A DNA stretch of 64,000 bases from an uncultured Lachnospiraceae bacterium (lineage in GTDB: Bacteria; Bacillota; Clostridia; Lachnospirales; Lachnospiraceae): the NCBI GenBank assembly GCA_910584945.1, contig CAJUDY010000007.1, positions 55,290 through 119,289 of the forward strand, read 5' to 3'. The notes under the pieces were generated by a model. It had not been told where the DNA came from, did no database searches, and worked only from the letters and a program-made list of their open reading frames with translations. Made by a program: the position numbers and the translations under genes. This document shows, piece by piece, positions 16,175 through 24,138 of this stretch (its first letter is position 1; every line of letters starts with the position of its first letter).

Positions 16175-16546
16175 TCACTCTACAGCGATGGCTTCCACCT
16201 CACAGAGCACTCCCTTGGGAAGCTCCTTCACCGCCACACAGCTCCTGGCCGGCCTGGAGACAAAATACTTCGCATAAACCTCATTAAACGCCGCAAAGTC
16301 CCCCATATCCGCCAGAAAACAAGTCGTCTTTACTACCTTCTCATAACCGCTTCCCGCCGCCGTAAGAATCGCTCCCACATTCTTACAACTCTGCTCCGCC
16401 TGAGCCGCGATCCCCTCCGGAATCTCCCCTGTCGTCGGCACCACCGGAATCTGCCCCGACGTATAAATCAGCCCATTCGCCACAACCCCCTGCGAATAAG
16501 GCCCAATCGCCCCCGGCGCCTTCTCCGTCGAAATCACTCTCATCAT
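16175..16546 (-). CDS. ridA: RidA family reactive intermediate deaminase
   Basis: A 123-residue YjgF/YER057c/UK114 protein that hydrolyses reactive enamine/imine products of PLP enzymes, protecting metabolism. Diagnostic segments are STEKAPGAIGPYSQGVVANGL at the start, YTSGQIPVVP, the substrate-binding Arg in RPARSCVAV and ELPKGVLCEVEAIA at the end. AGGAGG lies nine bases before ATG 16546. It is a typical stand-alone gene convergent with the lactate dehydrogenase-like gene. Confidence 0.93.
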   Translation of the reverse strand: MMRVISTEKAPGAIGPYSQGVVANGLIYTSGQIPVVPTTGEIPEGIAAQAEQSCKNVGAILTAAGSGYEKVVKTTCFLADMGDFAAFNEVYAKYFVSRPARSCVAVKELPKGVLCEVEAIAVE

Positions 16547-16644
16547 TCTATCATTCCTCCTGTCTGTCTTTTCCTCTGATTTTACTCCATCCCATCCCAC
16601 TCCGCAAGCAAATCTTTTTACTATCACCCACGGGCAGAGGCACT

Positions 16645-17166
16645 TTACTCTTCGTCCACCGCCCTCCACGCCTGTCCGAATTCCACATCCCGGAACAGCT
16701 CCGCCAGCCCCGTGATCTGCTTCAGTCTCAGAATCTCATCCTCATCCATCCCAAGATGCTTTGAGATCCACTGATCCGACCGCCCAAGATCATGCAGTTC
16801 CTTGATGATATTGCTCATCAGATCCACATTGTGGGTTCCTCTGGCCCGGTTGTGCCGGATGGTGCTGGCCATCCGCTCGTCCAGATGCTTGTCGATGACA
16901 GACACCGGAAGCATTCCCTTTTCTCTTCTATAAATATCCGGATGGTCCAGCATGATCCGGTAACGGTGAAAGCCGTCCACGATAATATACTTGTCCCTCT
17001 CCTGATCAAAATAGCATACTACCGGCATCGTATAGCCGTCCGCCTTGATGCTCTCATAGAGCAGCTTCATCTCCGGCGGCGCCACCGCGTTGGGGTTGTA
17101 GGCATTTGCCTCAATCTTGTCTATGGGCACCGGGATTACCTGGTACGCCGGACTTTTATAACTCAT
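16645..17166 (-). CDS. IbrB-like ParB/Srx-fold protein
   Basis: A 173-residue protein with a ParB/sulfiredoxin-type N-terminal domain: VPIDKIEANAYNPN, then ESIKADGYTMPVV, and the key motif VDGFHRYRI at about residues 68-76. It is followed by a helical region HLGMDEDEILRLKQITG that looks like a DNA-binding helix-turn-helix. The start at ATG 17166 has GAGGAG nine bases upstream and overlaps the end of the ibrA-like gene by 11 bases. IbrB and IbrA are known as a pair from E. coli phage-related regions, where they affect eib expression; their biochemistry is unsettled. Here the pair stands alone without recognisable phage genes. Confidence 0.82.
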   Translation of the reverse strand: MSYKSPAYQVIPVPIDKIEANAYNPNAVAPPEMKLLYESIKADGYTMPVVCYFDQERDKYIIVDGFHRYRIMLDHPDIYRREKGMLPVSVIDKHLDERMASTIRHNRARGTHNVDLMSNIIKELHDLGRSDQWISKHLGMDEDEILRLKQITGLAELFRDVEFGQAWRAVDEE

Positions 17167-18487
17167 ACTCCATCTCCTCGATACTTTTGTACTTTTTGCG
17201 TATTTCGTCAATGCGCCTTTGCTGCTGTCTGGTCATCCCGAATCCCATAAACCGGCAGTTGTGGTCATTTTTCAGGATACAGTAGCACATCCGTTTCCAG
17301 CTCGGGATGTCCTTGGAAGACAGAATGTCGTCAGTATCATCGGGAATCTTTCCCAGAAAAATGACCCGGGATTTTTTATTTCGTGTGTAATTCGAGACGC
17401 CGTTGCGCTGAATCCGGTAGCCTTTGGCCTCCAGTTCCCGGATGGTCTCCTCATCCAGGCCGCCTCCGGTCCTGTGCCAGAATTCGATGGAGGTATTGAA
17501 CTTCTTTACATAATTGTTGCGGAGCTTTACCGGGAGCGTGTCTAGGAGGAACATGGTATAGTCTTTCCAGGTGTAACCCTGGGGAAGAGTAACCCCCCGG
17601 TATCCCATGGCCCTGGTTCTTCCGTAGATGCTGGCAAAGTTCGCCCCACGGACTCTTCCCACCAGCCGGACCCAGATCTTCGGGTCGATTACCCGATACA
17701 GATTCAGCGAATCCTTGGAATAGTCGTTAAAAGGCGATGCCACCCGCATTTGGGACACCTTAAGCCCCGCCATATAGTAAAGGTCATACAGCCGGTTGTA
17801 ATCGTAACGAAAGATCGCGTTGGCATGCCACACATCCTCCGTGGACCAGTCGTACAGGGGAGACGCACAGTAGACGTCTTTGAACTGACGGCTGATCCAG
17901 CAGTGCTCTTTGTAACCGTACTTTTTATTCACAAATCCGCTGTAGCGCTGCAGAGATTCATCCGCCCGCATGCCGAGAAGGCACACGGTCCTCTTCTTGC
18001 CATGGGACGTCCGGTACCAGCGTCCAAACTGTTTGGCCAGATCCTCCTGGGGCATCCGATAGCGATAGGTAGTGATGGGATTGTGTTCCATGCAGATAAC
18101 ATACGGTTTGTCCGGCATGGGCCGCACCCAGAGTTCCTGCTTCGTATCATCCCAGGGATACCAATACATCTCATAGCTGCTGAGCGCCGTCCGGGTGGCC
18201 ATGGGCAGGCAGACCCAGTAAAGCTCCGCCTCCTGCTTGATCCGCTCGAAAGTCCGCTCCACATACTCCGTCGTCACGGTATACTGGGCCTCAAAATCCT
18301 GGTGAAATACCCCGACTACCTTCCATGGAAAATATTTTCTTCGATAATCCAATACCAGGTTCAACAAAAGGCCGCTGTCTTTTCCTCCGGAAAAAGAGAT
18401 ATAGATATTGTCGAATTCCTCAAAGAGAAAACAGAGACGCTCCTTTAACGCCTCATATACATTCTGCTGTTCATACTCCCTTACCAT
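17156..18487 (-). CDS. IbrA-like PAPS reductase-family protein (DUF3440)
   Basis: A 443-residue protein with an N-terminal adenine nucleotide alpha-hydrolase (PAPS reductase-like) domain. The PP-loop is SGGKDS at residues 33-38 in YISFSGGKDSGLLLN. GMRADESLQR and WSTEDVWHANAIF are further hallmarks of the fold, and the DUF3440 part occupies the C-terminal half. Such enzymes bind ATP or PAPS and activate or reduce sulfate groups, but IbrA-type members have no proven reaction. It is translated together with the overlapping ibrB-like gene. The pair is reminiscent of DNA-sulfur or regulatory modules, though no dnd genes are nearby. Confidence 0.85.
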   Translation of the reverse strand: MVREYEQQNVYEALKERLCFLFEEFDNIYISFSGGKDSGLLLNLVLDYRRKYFPWKVVGVFHQDFEAQYTVTTEYVERTFERIKQEAELYWVCLPMATRTALSSYEMYWYPWDDTKQELWVRPMPDKPYVICMEHNPITTYRYRMPQEDLAKQFGRWYRTSHGKKRTVCLLGMRADESLQRYSGFVNKKYGYKEHCWISRQFKDVYCASPLYDWSTEDVWHANAIFRYDYNRLYDLYYMAGLKVSQMRVASPFNDYSKDSLNLYRVIDPKIWVRLVGRVRGANFASIYGRTRAMGYRGVTLPQGYTWKDYTMFLLDTLPVKLRNNYVKKFNTSIEFWHRTGGGLDEETIRELEAKGYRIQRNGVSNYTRNKKSRVIFLGKIPDDTDDILSSKDIPSWKRMCYCILKNDHNCRFMGFGMTRQQQRRIDEIRKKYKSIEEMEYEL

Positions 18488-18593
18488 ACGTCACCTTCTA
18501 TCCATATTTTTCCAGTTCCGATGATAGATAATGTAGCACAGAACGACAAGAAATTCAACAAAAGGACAAAAAACTTCCTGTTTCGGGCCGTTG

Positions 18594-18638
18594 AAAAAAC
18601 CTGCAGCCCATTGTTTCAGAATGGCATCTGCAGGTTTT
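18594..18638 (-). terminator. Terminator of the 18642 dehydrogenase gene
   Basis: AACCTGCAG and CTGCAGGTT form a strong stem with an additional CCATT/AATGG inner pairing, followed by TTTTTT on the minus strand, just after the stop codon. Confidence 0.85.
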
Positions 18639-18641
18639 CTT

Positions 18642-19595
18642 CTATAGATTTACAATATTTTTACAGGACTTCCCTTCCAGGATATCCAGGGCATTGGTCA
18701 GGGCCACCGCCATCATATTCTCCGAAGCCTCCAGGGTGTTGGCGCCCGCGTGGGGAGTGATATATACGCCGGGCAGATGGAACAGCGGATGATCTCCCGG
18801 CGGCTCCTCCTCCATCACATCCGCGCCGTAGGCCCTGATCTTCCCCTCTTGCAGAGCCTCGCAGAGATCGTCATGGTCCACCAGACCGCCCCGTGCCGCG
18901 TTGAGCAGGATGACCTGATCCTTCATCATGCGGATCTTCTCTTTGTCAATCACATGGCGGGTCTCCTCAAGAAGCGGCAGGTGAAGGGTGATCACATCAG
19001 ACCTCTTAATCACATCGTCCATCTCCGCCGCCTCAACTCCCTGCTCCCTGCAGAAGACCTCATTCAAGAACGGGTCACAGGCCAGGATCTTCATGCCGAA
19101 GGCCTTTGCCCGGATGGCAACGGCCCGGCCGATGGCTCCAAGTCCCAGGATTCCCAAGGTCTTTCCAAAGAGATTCATCTGCTTGCCGCAAAGCTGCCAC
19201 TTCAGCTCCCGGGTGCCAATGACGTAATCCGGGATTCTCCTCGCGCAGGAGAGCAGAAGGCCCATGGTCAAATCCGCCACCGCGTCTGTGTTGGTCCCCG
19301 GCGCGTTGCACACATGAATGCCCCGCCTCCTGGCCGCCTGAATGTCCACCCGGTCATACCCCACGGCCGGCCTGGAGATCACTTTCAGGCAGTCCGGCAC
19401 CCGGGCGATCACCTCCTCCCTCATCCAGTCTGTCCCGGTGATCAGCGCATCCGCCCCCTGAATAAAATCAATCAGCTCGTCCGCCGTCAGCTGTGCGTTC
19501 TTACTCAGCGCCACTTCCGCGGTATCCACCGCCCTCCTCCAGACCGGATGGTCTTCCGGCAGCTTTGCATAGTGACAAGTGATGGCAATCTTCAT
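18642..19595 (-). CDS. D-2-hydroxyacid dehydrogenase (phosphoglycerate dehydrogenase-like)
   Basis: A 317-residue NAD-dependent dehydrogenase of the SerA/GhrB group. The Rossmann glycine motif is GILGLGAIGRAVAIR with the acidic LACDPF at the end of beta-2. The catalytic Arg lies in NAARGGLVD and the His in ITPHAGANTLEA. It lacks the C-terminal ACT domain of long SerA, so it is a short form; substrates in this group include 3-phosphoglycerate, glyoxylate and hydroxypyruvate, and I cannot choose among them. The start at ATG 19595 follows AAAGGAG. It is a single-gene unit with its own terminator. Confidence 0.85.
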   Translation of the reverse strand: MKIAITCHYAKLPEDHPVWRRAVDTAEVALSKNAQLTADELIDFIQGADALITGTDWMREEVIARVPDCLKVISRPAVGYDRVDIQAARRRGIHVCNAPGTNTDAVADLTMGLLLSCARRIPDYVIGTRELKWQLCGKQMNLFGKTLGILGLGAIGRAVAIRAKAFGMKILACDPFLNEVFCREQGVEAAEMDDVIKRSDVITLHLPLLEETRHVIDKEKIRMMKDQVILLNAARGGLVDHDDLCEALQEGKIRAYGADVMEEEPPGDHPLFHLPGVYITPHAGANTLEASENMMAVALTNALDILEGKSCKNIVNL

Positions 19596-19782
19596 ATCCT
19601 CGCTCCTTTCCCTGGTCCAATCTCCAGTTCTTTTTGATCTTTCTGGATTCATTATATAAAAATTCCCTAATTTTTCAATGTATTACGGTCTATTTTTGTT
19701 GATTATAAATAATTTTATTAGAGAATGTCTACATTTTCAAATCCGGTGGCGAATTTCTTTCCTGTATGGTAAAATGAAAACC

Positions 19783-20826
19783 ATGAAAAAGCGAATGTTT
19801 TTATGGATGATTGGTACTTTCTTATTCACCGGCTGCGCGCTGCCCGCATCGGATGCGGTTCCCCGGGAAGCCTCCCCGCAGGCAGAGTCGGCGGAGGATC
19901 TCCCGCCCTCTGCCTTGATCGAAGATCCGGAGGCGGAACGCACGGAATTTCCGGATCGTAACCCGGTTCCGGAAGAACAGCAGGAACCTTCCGCGCCGGA
20001 AGAGCCGGTCGTCGACCCGGAGGAAGCGTCTTTGTCGTCGGAACAGGCAGAAGCGCTCGCAGCCCTCTCGGACACGATCTTCACTGACTCCATGTCGGAA
20101 TATGAAAAAGTCAAGGCCATCCACGATTATCTGGTGGTCCATGTGGACTACGACTATGCCAACCTGGAGGCCGGGACTCTGCCGGACACCGCCTTCACCG
20201 TGGAAGGGGCGCTGCTTCTTCACTCCGCCGTGTGCGAGGGATATGCAAGAGCCTTTTCCTATCTGTGCCGCCAGGCAGGCATTGAAGAGCAGCTGGTCTA
20301 CGGCACCGCCGATGACAGCACGGGGGTGGAGTCCCATGCCTGGAACCAGGTCTGTGTGGACGGAAACTGGTACAATATCGATGTGACCTGGGACGATCCC
20401 ATGATGAACGGCGAACTTGTCACCGACGGCTCCAATATCATCTACGACTATTTTCTCGTTCCGGATCTGACCTTTCTGGGGAACCACAGCGCGGAAGAAC
20501 CCGACAAGCTTCACTCCTGCACCTCCGAACAATATCTGGAGGAAAACCGGCAGCTGACCATCGCGCCCTATCTGACAGAGCCCTACGCCTTCACCGCCAC
20601 CGACGAGGAGATCCGGGCCGCTGTCGAACAGTACCTCTCGGAGGGGGCCCTCACATTCCAGCTGGTCTGTGATCTGACTTTCAGCACCCCCGAGAGCCGT
20701 TCTGATCTGGTCTTAAACGTGGTAAAAGACACCATGACCGCCCGGGAAGAGTACGGCCAGATCTCTGTGGAGACCCAGTACGGCGTCGCCGACTACGCCA
20801 TCGTCTTCGTGACGATCACCCGATAG
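19783..20826 (+). CDS. Transglutaminase-like domain lipoprotein
   Basis: A 347-residue exported lipoprotein with lipobox FTGC near residue 17, then a Glu/Pro-rich low-complexity linker to about residue 85. A transglutaminase-like cysteine protease fold follows. The catalytic triad is visible as Cys in AVCEGYARAFSYL, His in SHAWNQV and Asp in VTWDDP. Such surface proteins may cleave or crosslink peptides or cell-wall-linked proteins. The start is uncertain: ATG 19774 and 19783 are both close to a TATGGTAAAAT-like -10 and have poor ribosome sites, so the true start could be ATG 19795. It is convergent with the exporter operon; no terminator is visible in the 21-base gap. Confidence 0.8.
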   Translation: MKKRMFLWMIGTFLFTGCALPASDAVPREASPQAESAEDLPPSALIEDPEAERTEFPDRNPVPEEQQEPSAPEEPVVDPEEASLSSEQAEALAALSDTIFTDSMSEYEKVKAIHDYLVVHVDYDYANLEAGTLPDTAFTVEGALLLHSAVCEGYARAFSYLCRQAGIEEQLVYGTADDSTGVESHAWNQVCVDGNWYNIDVTWDDPMMNGELVTDGSNIIYDYFLVPDLTFLGNHSAEEPDKLHSCTSEQYLEENRQLTIAPYLTEPYAFTATDEEIRAAVEQYLSEGALTFQLVCDLTFSTPESRSDLVLNVVKDTMTAREEYGQISVETQYGVADYAIVFVTITR

Positions 20827-20847
20827 TCCGGCCTCCTCCTTAAGCCA

Positions 20848-21579
20848 TCAGGCGGAACGGATATCCGTCTTCTTCAGATACCCGACGCCAAGGACGGCAA
20901 AGAAGACGAAAAATACCGTGAGGCTTAAGCCAAAGCCAGCCAGATTTCTCACCGCATCCTCGGTCCTGCTCGAGTTCATGCCCATGGTCATCAGGGAATA
21001 GGGCCAGAAAAATCCCAGTCCCCCGTTGCTGGCCAGCATTCCCAGAACGCTCCCCATGAGCGCCAGCGCGATAGGCACAGCGAAGCTTCGGATGATCATA
21101 GAGAGCGTAAGCTGCAGGGCGGCGATCCCCATGCCCCCGACGCCGCCCCGGAAGAGCCAGAATAAGATCTGTGCCGGAGGCAGCCCCGGAAGCCCCACCG
21201 CTTTTCCGGTGATCACGAACAGCACCCACATCCACGCCTGTAAGAACAGGGTGCAGCCTACGGCAAGACACAGCTTGGACAAGTACACATCTGTCACCGG
21301 AACCGGCAGCGTCATGAGTTGATTCCAGTTGTGGTTCAGATGTTCCAGCCTCCAGATATAAGAGCAGTAGAGGGCGATCAGCGGCGCGTAGAAAAAACTG
21401 GAATAAAACAGCGAGCACTGGGTCCACAGGGAATACCACTCGGCTTTCAGGACTCCCTGATTCTGCAGATAATTTCCCCCGCCCATGAACGCCGGGATAA
21501 TCGGAATGGCCAGAAATACCAGCCACAGGTGGGAATGCCGCAGTTTTTTCTGTTCCATTCTTATACAGGTCAAAAGCAT
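20848..21579 (-). CDS. ABC-2 type permease, MutG/SpaG-like
   Basis: A 243-residue integral membrane protein with about six membrane segments (roughly residues 16-33, 55-77, 100-125, 140-165, 172-195 and 215-235) and the LNHNWNQLMTLPV segment typical of lantibiotic-immunity permeases (MutG/EpiG/SpaG). It is the last gene of a three-gene exporter operon: ATPase, permease, permease. AAGGAG precedes ATG 21579 and lies at the end of the upstream gene, with only three bases between the coding regions. The complex would pump lantibiotics or other membrane-active peptides away from the membrane. Confidence 0.82.
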   Translation of the reverse strand: MLLTCIRMEQKKLRHSHLWLVFLAIPIIPAFMGGGNYLQNQGVLKAEWYSLWTQCSLFYSSFFYAPLIALYCSYIWRLEHLNHNWNQLMTLPVPVTDVYLSKLCLAVGCTLFLQAWMWVLFVITGKAVGLPGLPPAQILFWLFRGGVGGMGIAALQLTLSMIIRSFAVPIALALMGSVLGMLASNGGLGFFWPYSLMTMGMNSSRTEDAVRNLAGFGLSLTVFFVFFAVLGVGYLKKTDIRSA

Positions 21580-21582
21580 GAT

Positions 21583-22341
21583 TTAGATCTCCTTTCTCAG
21601 AAAAAGTCTTTTTCCCAGCACATACCCCGCTGCCAGAAGGACCAGAAGAAGGCAAAAAGCCGCCAGGTCGAAGGGCGCGTTGTCATAAGACACCTCCCGG
21701 GTCTGTCGGTCCCAGTTGTTGATAATAAAGCAAAGCTCCGAATAATATCCCCACAGCACACATTTTTTCAAGATTCCGTCCGGAAAAAACCAGGAAAAGA
21801 GCCCCGCAAAAGAACCGAAGATCCCCGCCGCCAGGGGAAAAATCTGGTTCTCATAAAAAAAGGAAAGCACCACCTGTAAAAGCAGGATTCCAAAGCTCAC
21901 GGTGTACACCTGCAGGATAAAGTACAGAAGCTGTATCCCTTCCATGGGTCTTGCAAAGCCGTGCAGTGCGCTCTGGAAAAAGATCAGCCCGATCTCCGCC
22001 GCCACGAATACTGCCAGATAACCGGCCCCCATCAGAAGCTTCATATCAAAAAGGCGTCCCTTCCTTTCCATGGTGCACAGAAGCTTTAATGTATTGCCCT
22101 TGACCTCCGCGTCGCAGAGGCGGCTGGCCAGCATGGCGATCATGGTGGGCATCAGGATGGTATCCATCAGCGGAATCTGCAGAAACATCATCCGGTAGCC
22201 GTCGCTCAGCTGCTCCTTTGAGAAGCTATGCTGCGCCCATGTGCACCAGAGCACCACCACTGCCAGGAACGCCAAAAGAATCAGGCCGATCCCCCGGTAG
22301 CGTACTTTCATCCACTCGGTCTTCCACTCTCTGTACATCAC
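21583..22341 (-). CDS. ABC-2 type permease, MutE/SpaE-like
   Basis: A 252-residue permease with about six hydrophobic segments. The first follows a basic start (WKTEWMKVRYRGIGLILLA) and later ones carry LLMGAGYLAVFVAAEIGLIF and LLLVLLAAGYVLG. Its start overlaps the stop of the ATPase gene by four bases (ATGA), showing translational coupling. It resembles the second permease of lantibiotic-protection ABC systems. It works with the products of the adjacent ATPase and permease genes. Confidence 0.82.
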   Translation of the reverse strand: MMYREWKTEWMKVRYRGIGLILLAFLAVVVLWCTWAQHSFSKEQLSDGYRMMFLQIPLMDTILMPTMIAMLASRLCDAEVKGNTLKLLCTMERKGRLFDMKLLMGAGYLAVFVAAEIGLIFFQSALHGFARPMEGIQLLYFILQVYTVSFGILLLQVVLSFFYENQIFPLAAGIFGSFAGLFSWFFPDGILKKCVLWGYYSELCFIINNWDRQTREVSYDNAPFDLAAFCLLLVLLAAGYVLGKRLFLRKEI

Positions 22342-23252
22342 AGGCTCACCTGCTTTCCGATCAGTTTAAGGAAAATATCCTCAAGACTCTTCTGCTGTTC
22401 CGTCACCCGGATGATCTTCGCGCCGCCCCGAACCAGCAGCGTCACCAACGCGGCGACCTCTGCCTCTTCCCGTTCCTCGAATACCAGTTCTTTTTCTTCC
22501 AGATCATAGGATCCCTTCTGCTCCTCCAGGATTCTCACCGCCGTCTCAGGATTCAGTACCTGGATGCGGATGTTTCCCTTTGCCTTGTCATGGAGCTTCT
22601 TTAAGCTTCCCTGGTAGATCAGCTTTCCTTTGTCGATGATGCCCACATCCGTGGCCATCTGGTCGATCTCACTTAAGAGATGGCTGGACACCATGACCGT
22701 CATCCCGTAGTGCCCCGGAAGGTCCGAGATCAGTTCCCTCATCTCCTGGATGCCCGCCGGGTCAAGGCCGTTGGTCGGTTCGTCCAGCAGCAGAAGCTTT
22801 GGCCTTCCAAGCAGCGCCGCTGCCAGCCCTAGCCGCTGCTTCATGCCCAGAGAGTACTCCCGCACCTTTTTCTTCTGCTGCCCCTCCAGCCGGACAATGC
22901 TTAAGACTTCGTCGATCTCCTCCCTCGGTACGTTTTTCAAGGTCTGTACGATCTCCAGATTCTCTCTGCCGCTCAAGTGGCCGTAATAAGAAGGGAACTC
23001 GATAAGCGAGCCGGTAAACCGGAGCATCTCGATCCGGTTGCTCTCCCGCATCTCCTTTCCGAACATCCGGATCTCCCCCTGGGACGGCTTCACCAGTCCC
23101 AGAAGCATCTTCATGGTGGTGGACTTTCCCGCCCCGTTGGGCCCCAGGAACCCATAGACGCAGCCCGGACGGACCTTCAGATTGACATTTTTTACGGAAT
23201 ATTGATCCCCGTACTGTTTACCAAGCGCACTGGTCTCGATTATATACTTCAT
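22338..23252 (-). CDS. ABC transporter ATP-binding protein, MutF/BcrA-like
   Basis: A 304-residue ATPase of the bacitracin/lantibiotic-protection group. Walker A is GFLGPNGAGKSTTMK (about 34-48), the signature is YSLGMKQRLGLAAALLG, Walker B is LLLLDEPTNGLDPAG, and the His switch is in VSSHLLSEIDQMA. The C-terminal extension of about 80 residues is normal for this group. It leads the exporter operon and is divergent from a response regulator/kinase pair. In known systems that two-component pair induces the transporter when peptide antibiotics are sensed. Confidence 0.92.
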   Translation of the reverse strand: MKYIIETSALGKQYGDQYSVKNVNLKVRPGCVYGFLGPNGAGKSTTMKMLLGLVKPSQGEIRMFGKEMRESNRIEMLRFTGSLIEFPSYYGHLSGRENLEIVQTLKNVPREEIDEVLSIVRLEGQQKKKVREYSLGMKQRLGLAAALLGRPKLLLLDEPTNGLDPAGIQEMRELISDLPGHYGMTVMVSSHLLSEIDQMATDVGIIDKGKLIYQGSLKKLHDKAKGNIRIQVLNPETAVRILEEQKGSYDLEEKELVFEEREEAEVAALVTLLVRGGAKIIRVTEQQKSLEDIFLKLIGKQVSL

Positions 23253-23412
23253 ATCTTTCTTCCTTTCTCCGTTGATCTGAAAGCATCATAACTGACGGCG
23301 CTTACTTCCCGCTGAAGCCTCCCTTACATTTTCCTTAATTTTTTCCCGGAAAGCTTAAAATCTCATGGAAAACCGTTTATACTATAGGAAACGACAAAAG
23401 AGGACGATGCCT

Positions 23413-24138
23413 ATGAATTCGATCTATGAAGCCAAGATCCTTCTGGTGGACGACCACCGGGACATTCTGGAAATGCTCTGCAATATACTGACCCGCCGGG
23501 GATTTCTCTCCATCCGCACCGCCGGGAACTGCGGGCTGGCCCGGAAGCTTTTTGCCTCCTACGAGCCCGAACTAATCGTTCTGGATATCATGCTGCCGGA
23601 CGGGGACGGCTTCTCCCTGATGCGGGACTTTCGGCTCGTAAGCGACGCCCCGGTTCTGTTCCTGTCCGCCAAGGACGAGGACAACGACCGGCTTCTGGGA
23701 CTGGGACTTGGAGCCGACGACTATATCGCCAAACCTTTTCTGCCCGACGAGCTGGTACTGCGCCTGACCGCCATCCTAAAGAGAACATACTTTTCCAGGC
23801 TCCGCAGGGAACCGGAGGACGAGCGGCTGCACCTGGGCCCTCGCACGGTCCTCTTGGAAAGCGGTACCGTCCTCACCCGGGACAGTGAGATCACCCTGAC
23901 GGCCAAGGAGCTGGCTCTTTTGAAAAAGTTGTATGAGAACCGTGGAAATATCGTCACCTTCGACGCCTTATCCGACGCGGTGTGGGGAGCGAATTACTAT
24001 GGCTACGAAAACACGCTGATGGTCCATATCCGGAGACTGCGGGAAAAGATCGAGGAACACCCCTCCTCCCCCCAGTGGCTTCTGACGGTCCGGGGGCTGG
24101 GCTACAAGCTGGCGAAAGGAACGAAGAATACCTTATGA
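23413..24138 (+). CDS. OmpR-family response regulator next to the MutEFG-like exporter
   Basis: A 241-residue response regulator. The receiver domain has acidic residues Asp13-Asp14 (LLVDDHRD), phosphoacceptor Asp58 in VLDIMLPDGDG and Lys107 in IAKPF. The C-terminal winged helix contains LTAKELALLKKLYENRG and VHIRRLREKI. AGAGGA lies eight bases before ATG 23413. It overlaps the kinase gene by four bases. The 160-base divergent gap to the exporter ATPase is the likely site of action. Its role as activator of the exporter is inference from gene order. Confidence 0.92.
   Translation: MNSIYEAKILLVDDHRDILEMLCNILTRRGFLSIRTAGNCGLARKLFASYEPELIVLDIMLPDGDGFSLMRDFRLVSDAPVLFLSAKDEDNDRLLGLGLGADDYIAKPFLPDELVLRLTAILKRTYFSRLRREPEDERLHLGPRTVLLESGTVLTRDSEITLTAKELALLKKLYENRGNIVTFDALSDAVWGANYYGYENTLMVHIRRLREKIEEHPSSPQWLLTVRGLGYKLAKGTKNTL

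Noticed and set aside
16645..17166. Chromosome partition ParB
   Set aside because: Too short, no ParA beside it, and coupled to a DUF3440 gene as in IbrB rather than to partition genes.
20848..23252. Complete lantibiotic biosynthetic cluster
   Set aside because: No LanA, LanB/C or LanM gene is found nearby; only exporter and two-component genes are present, which fits immunity or resistance.
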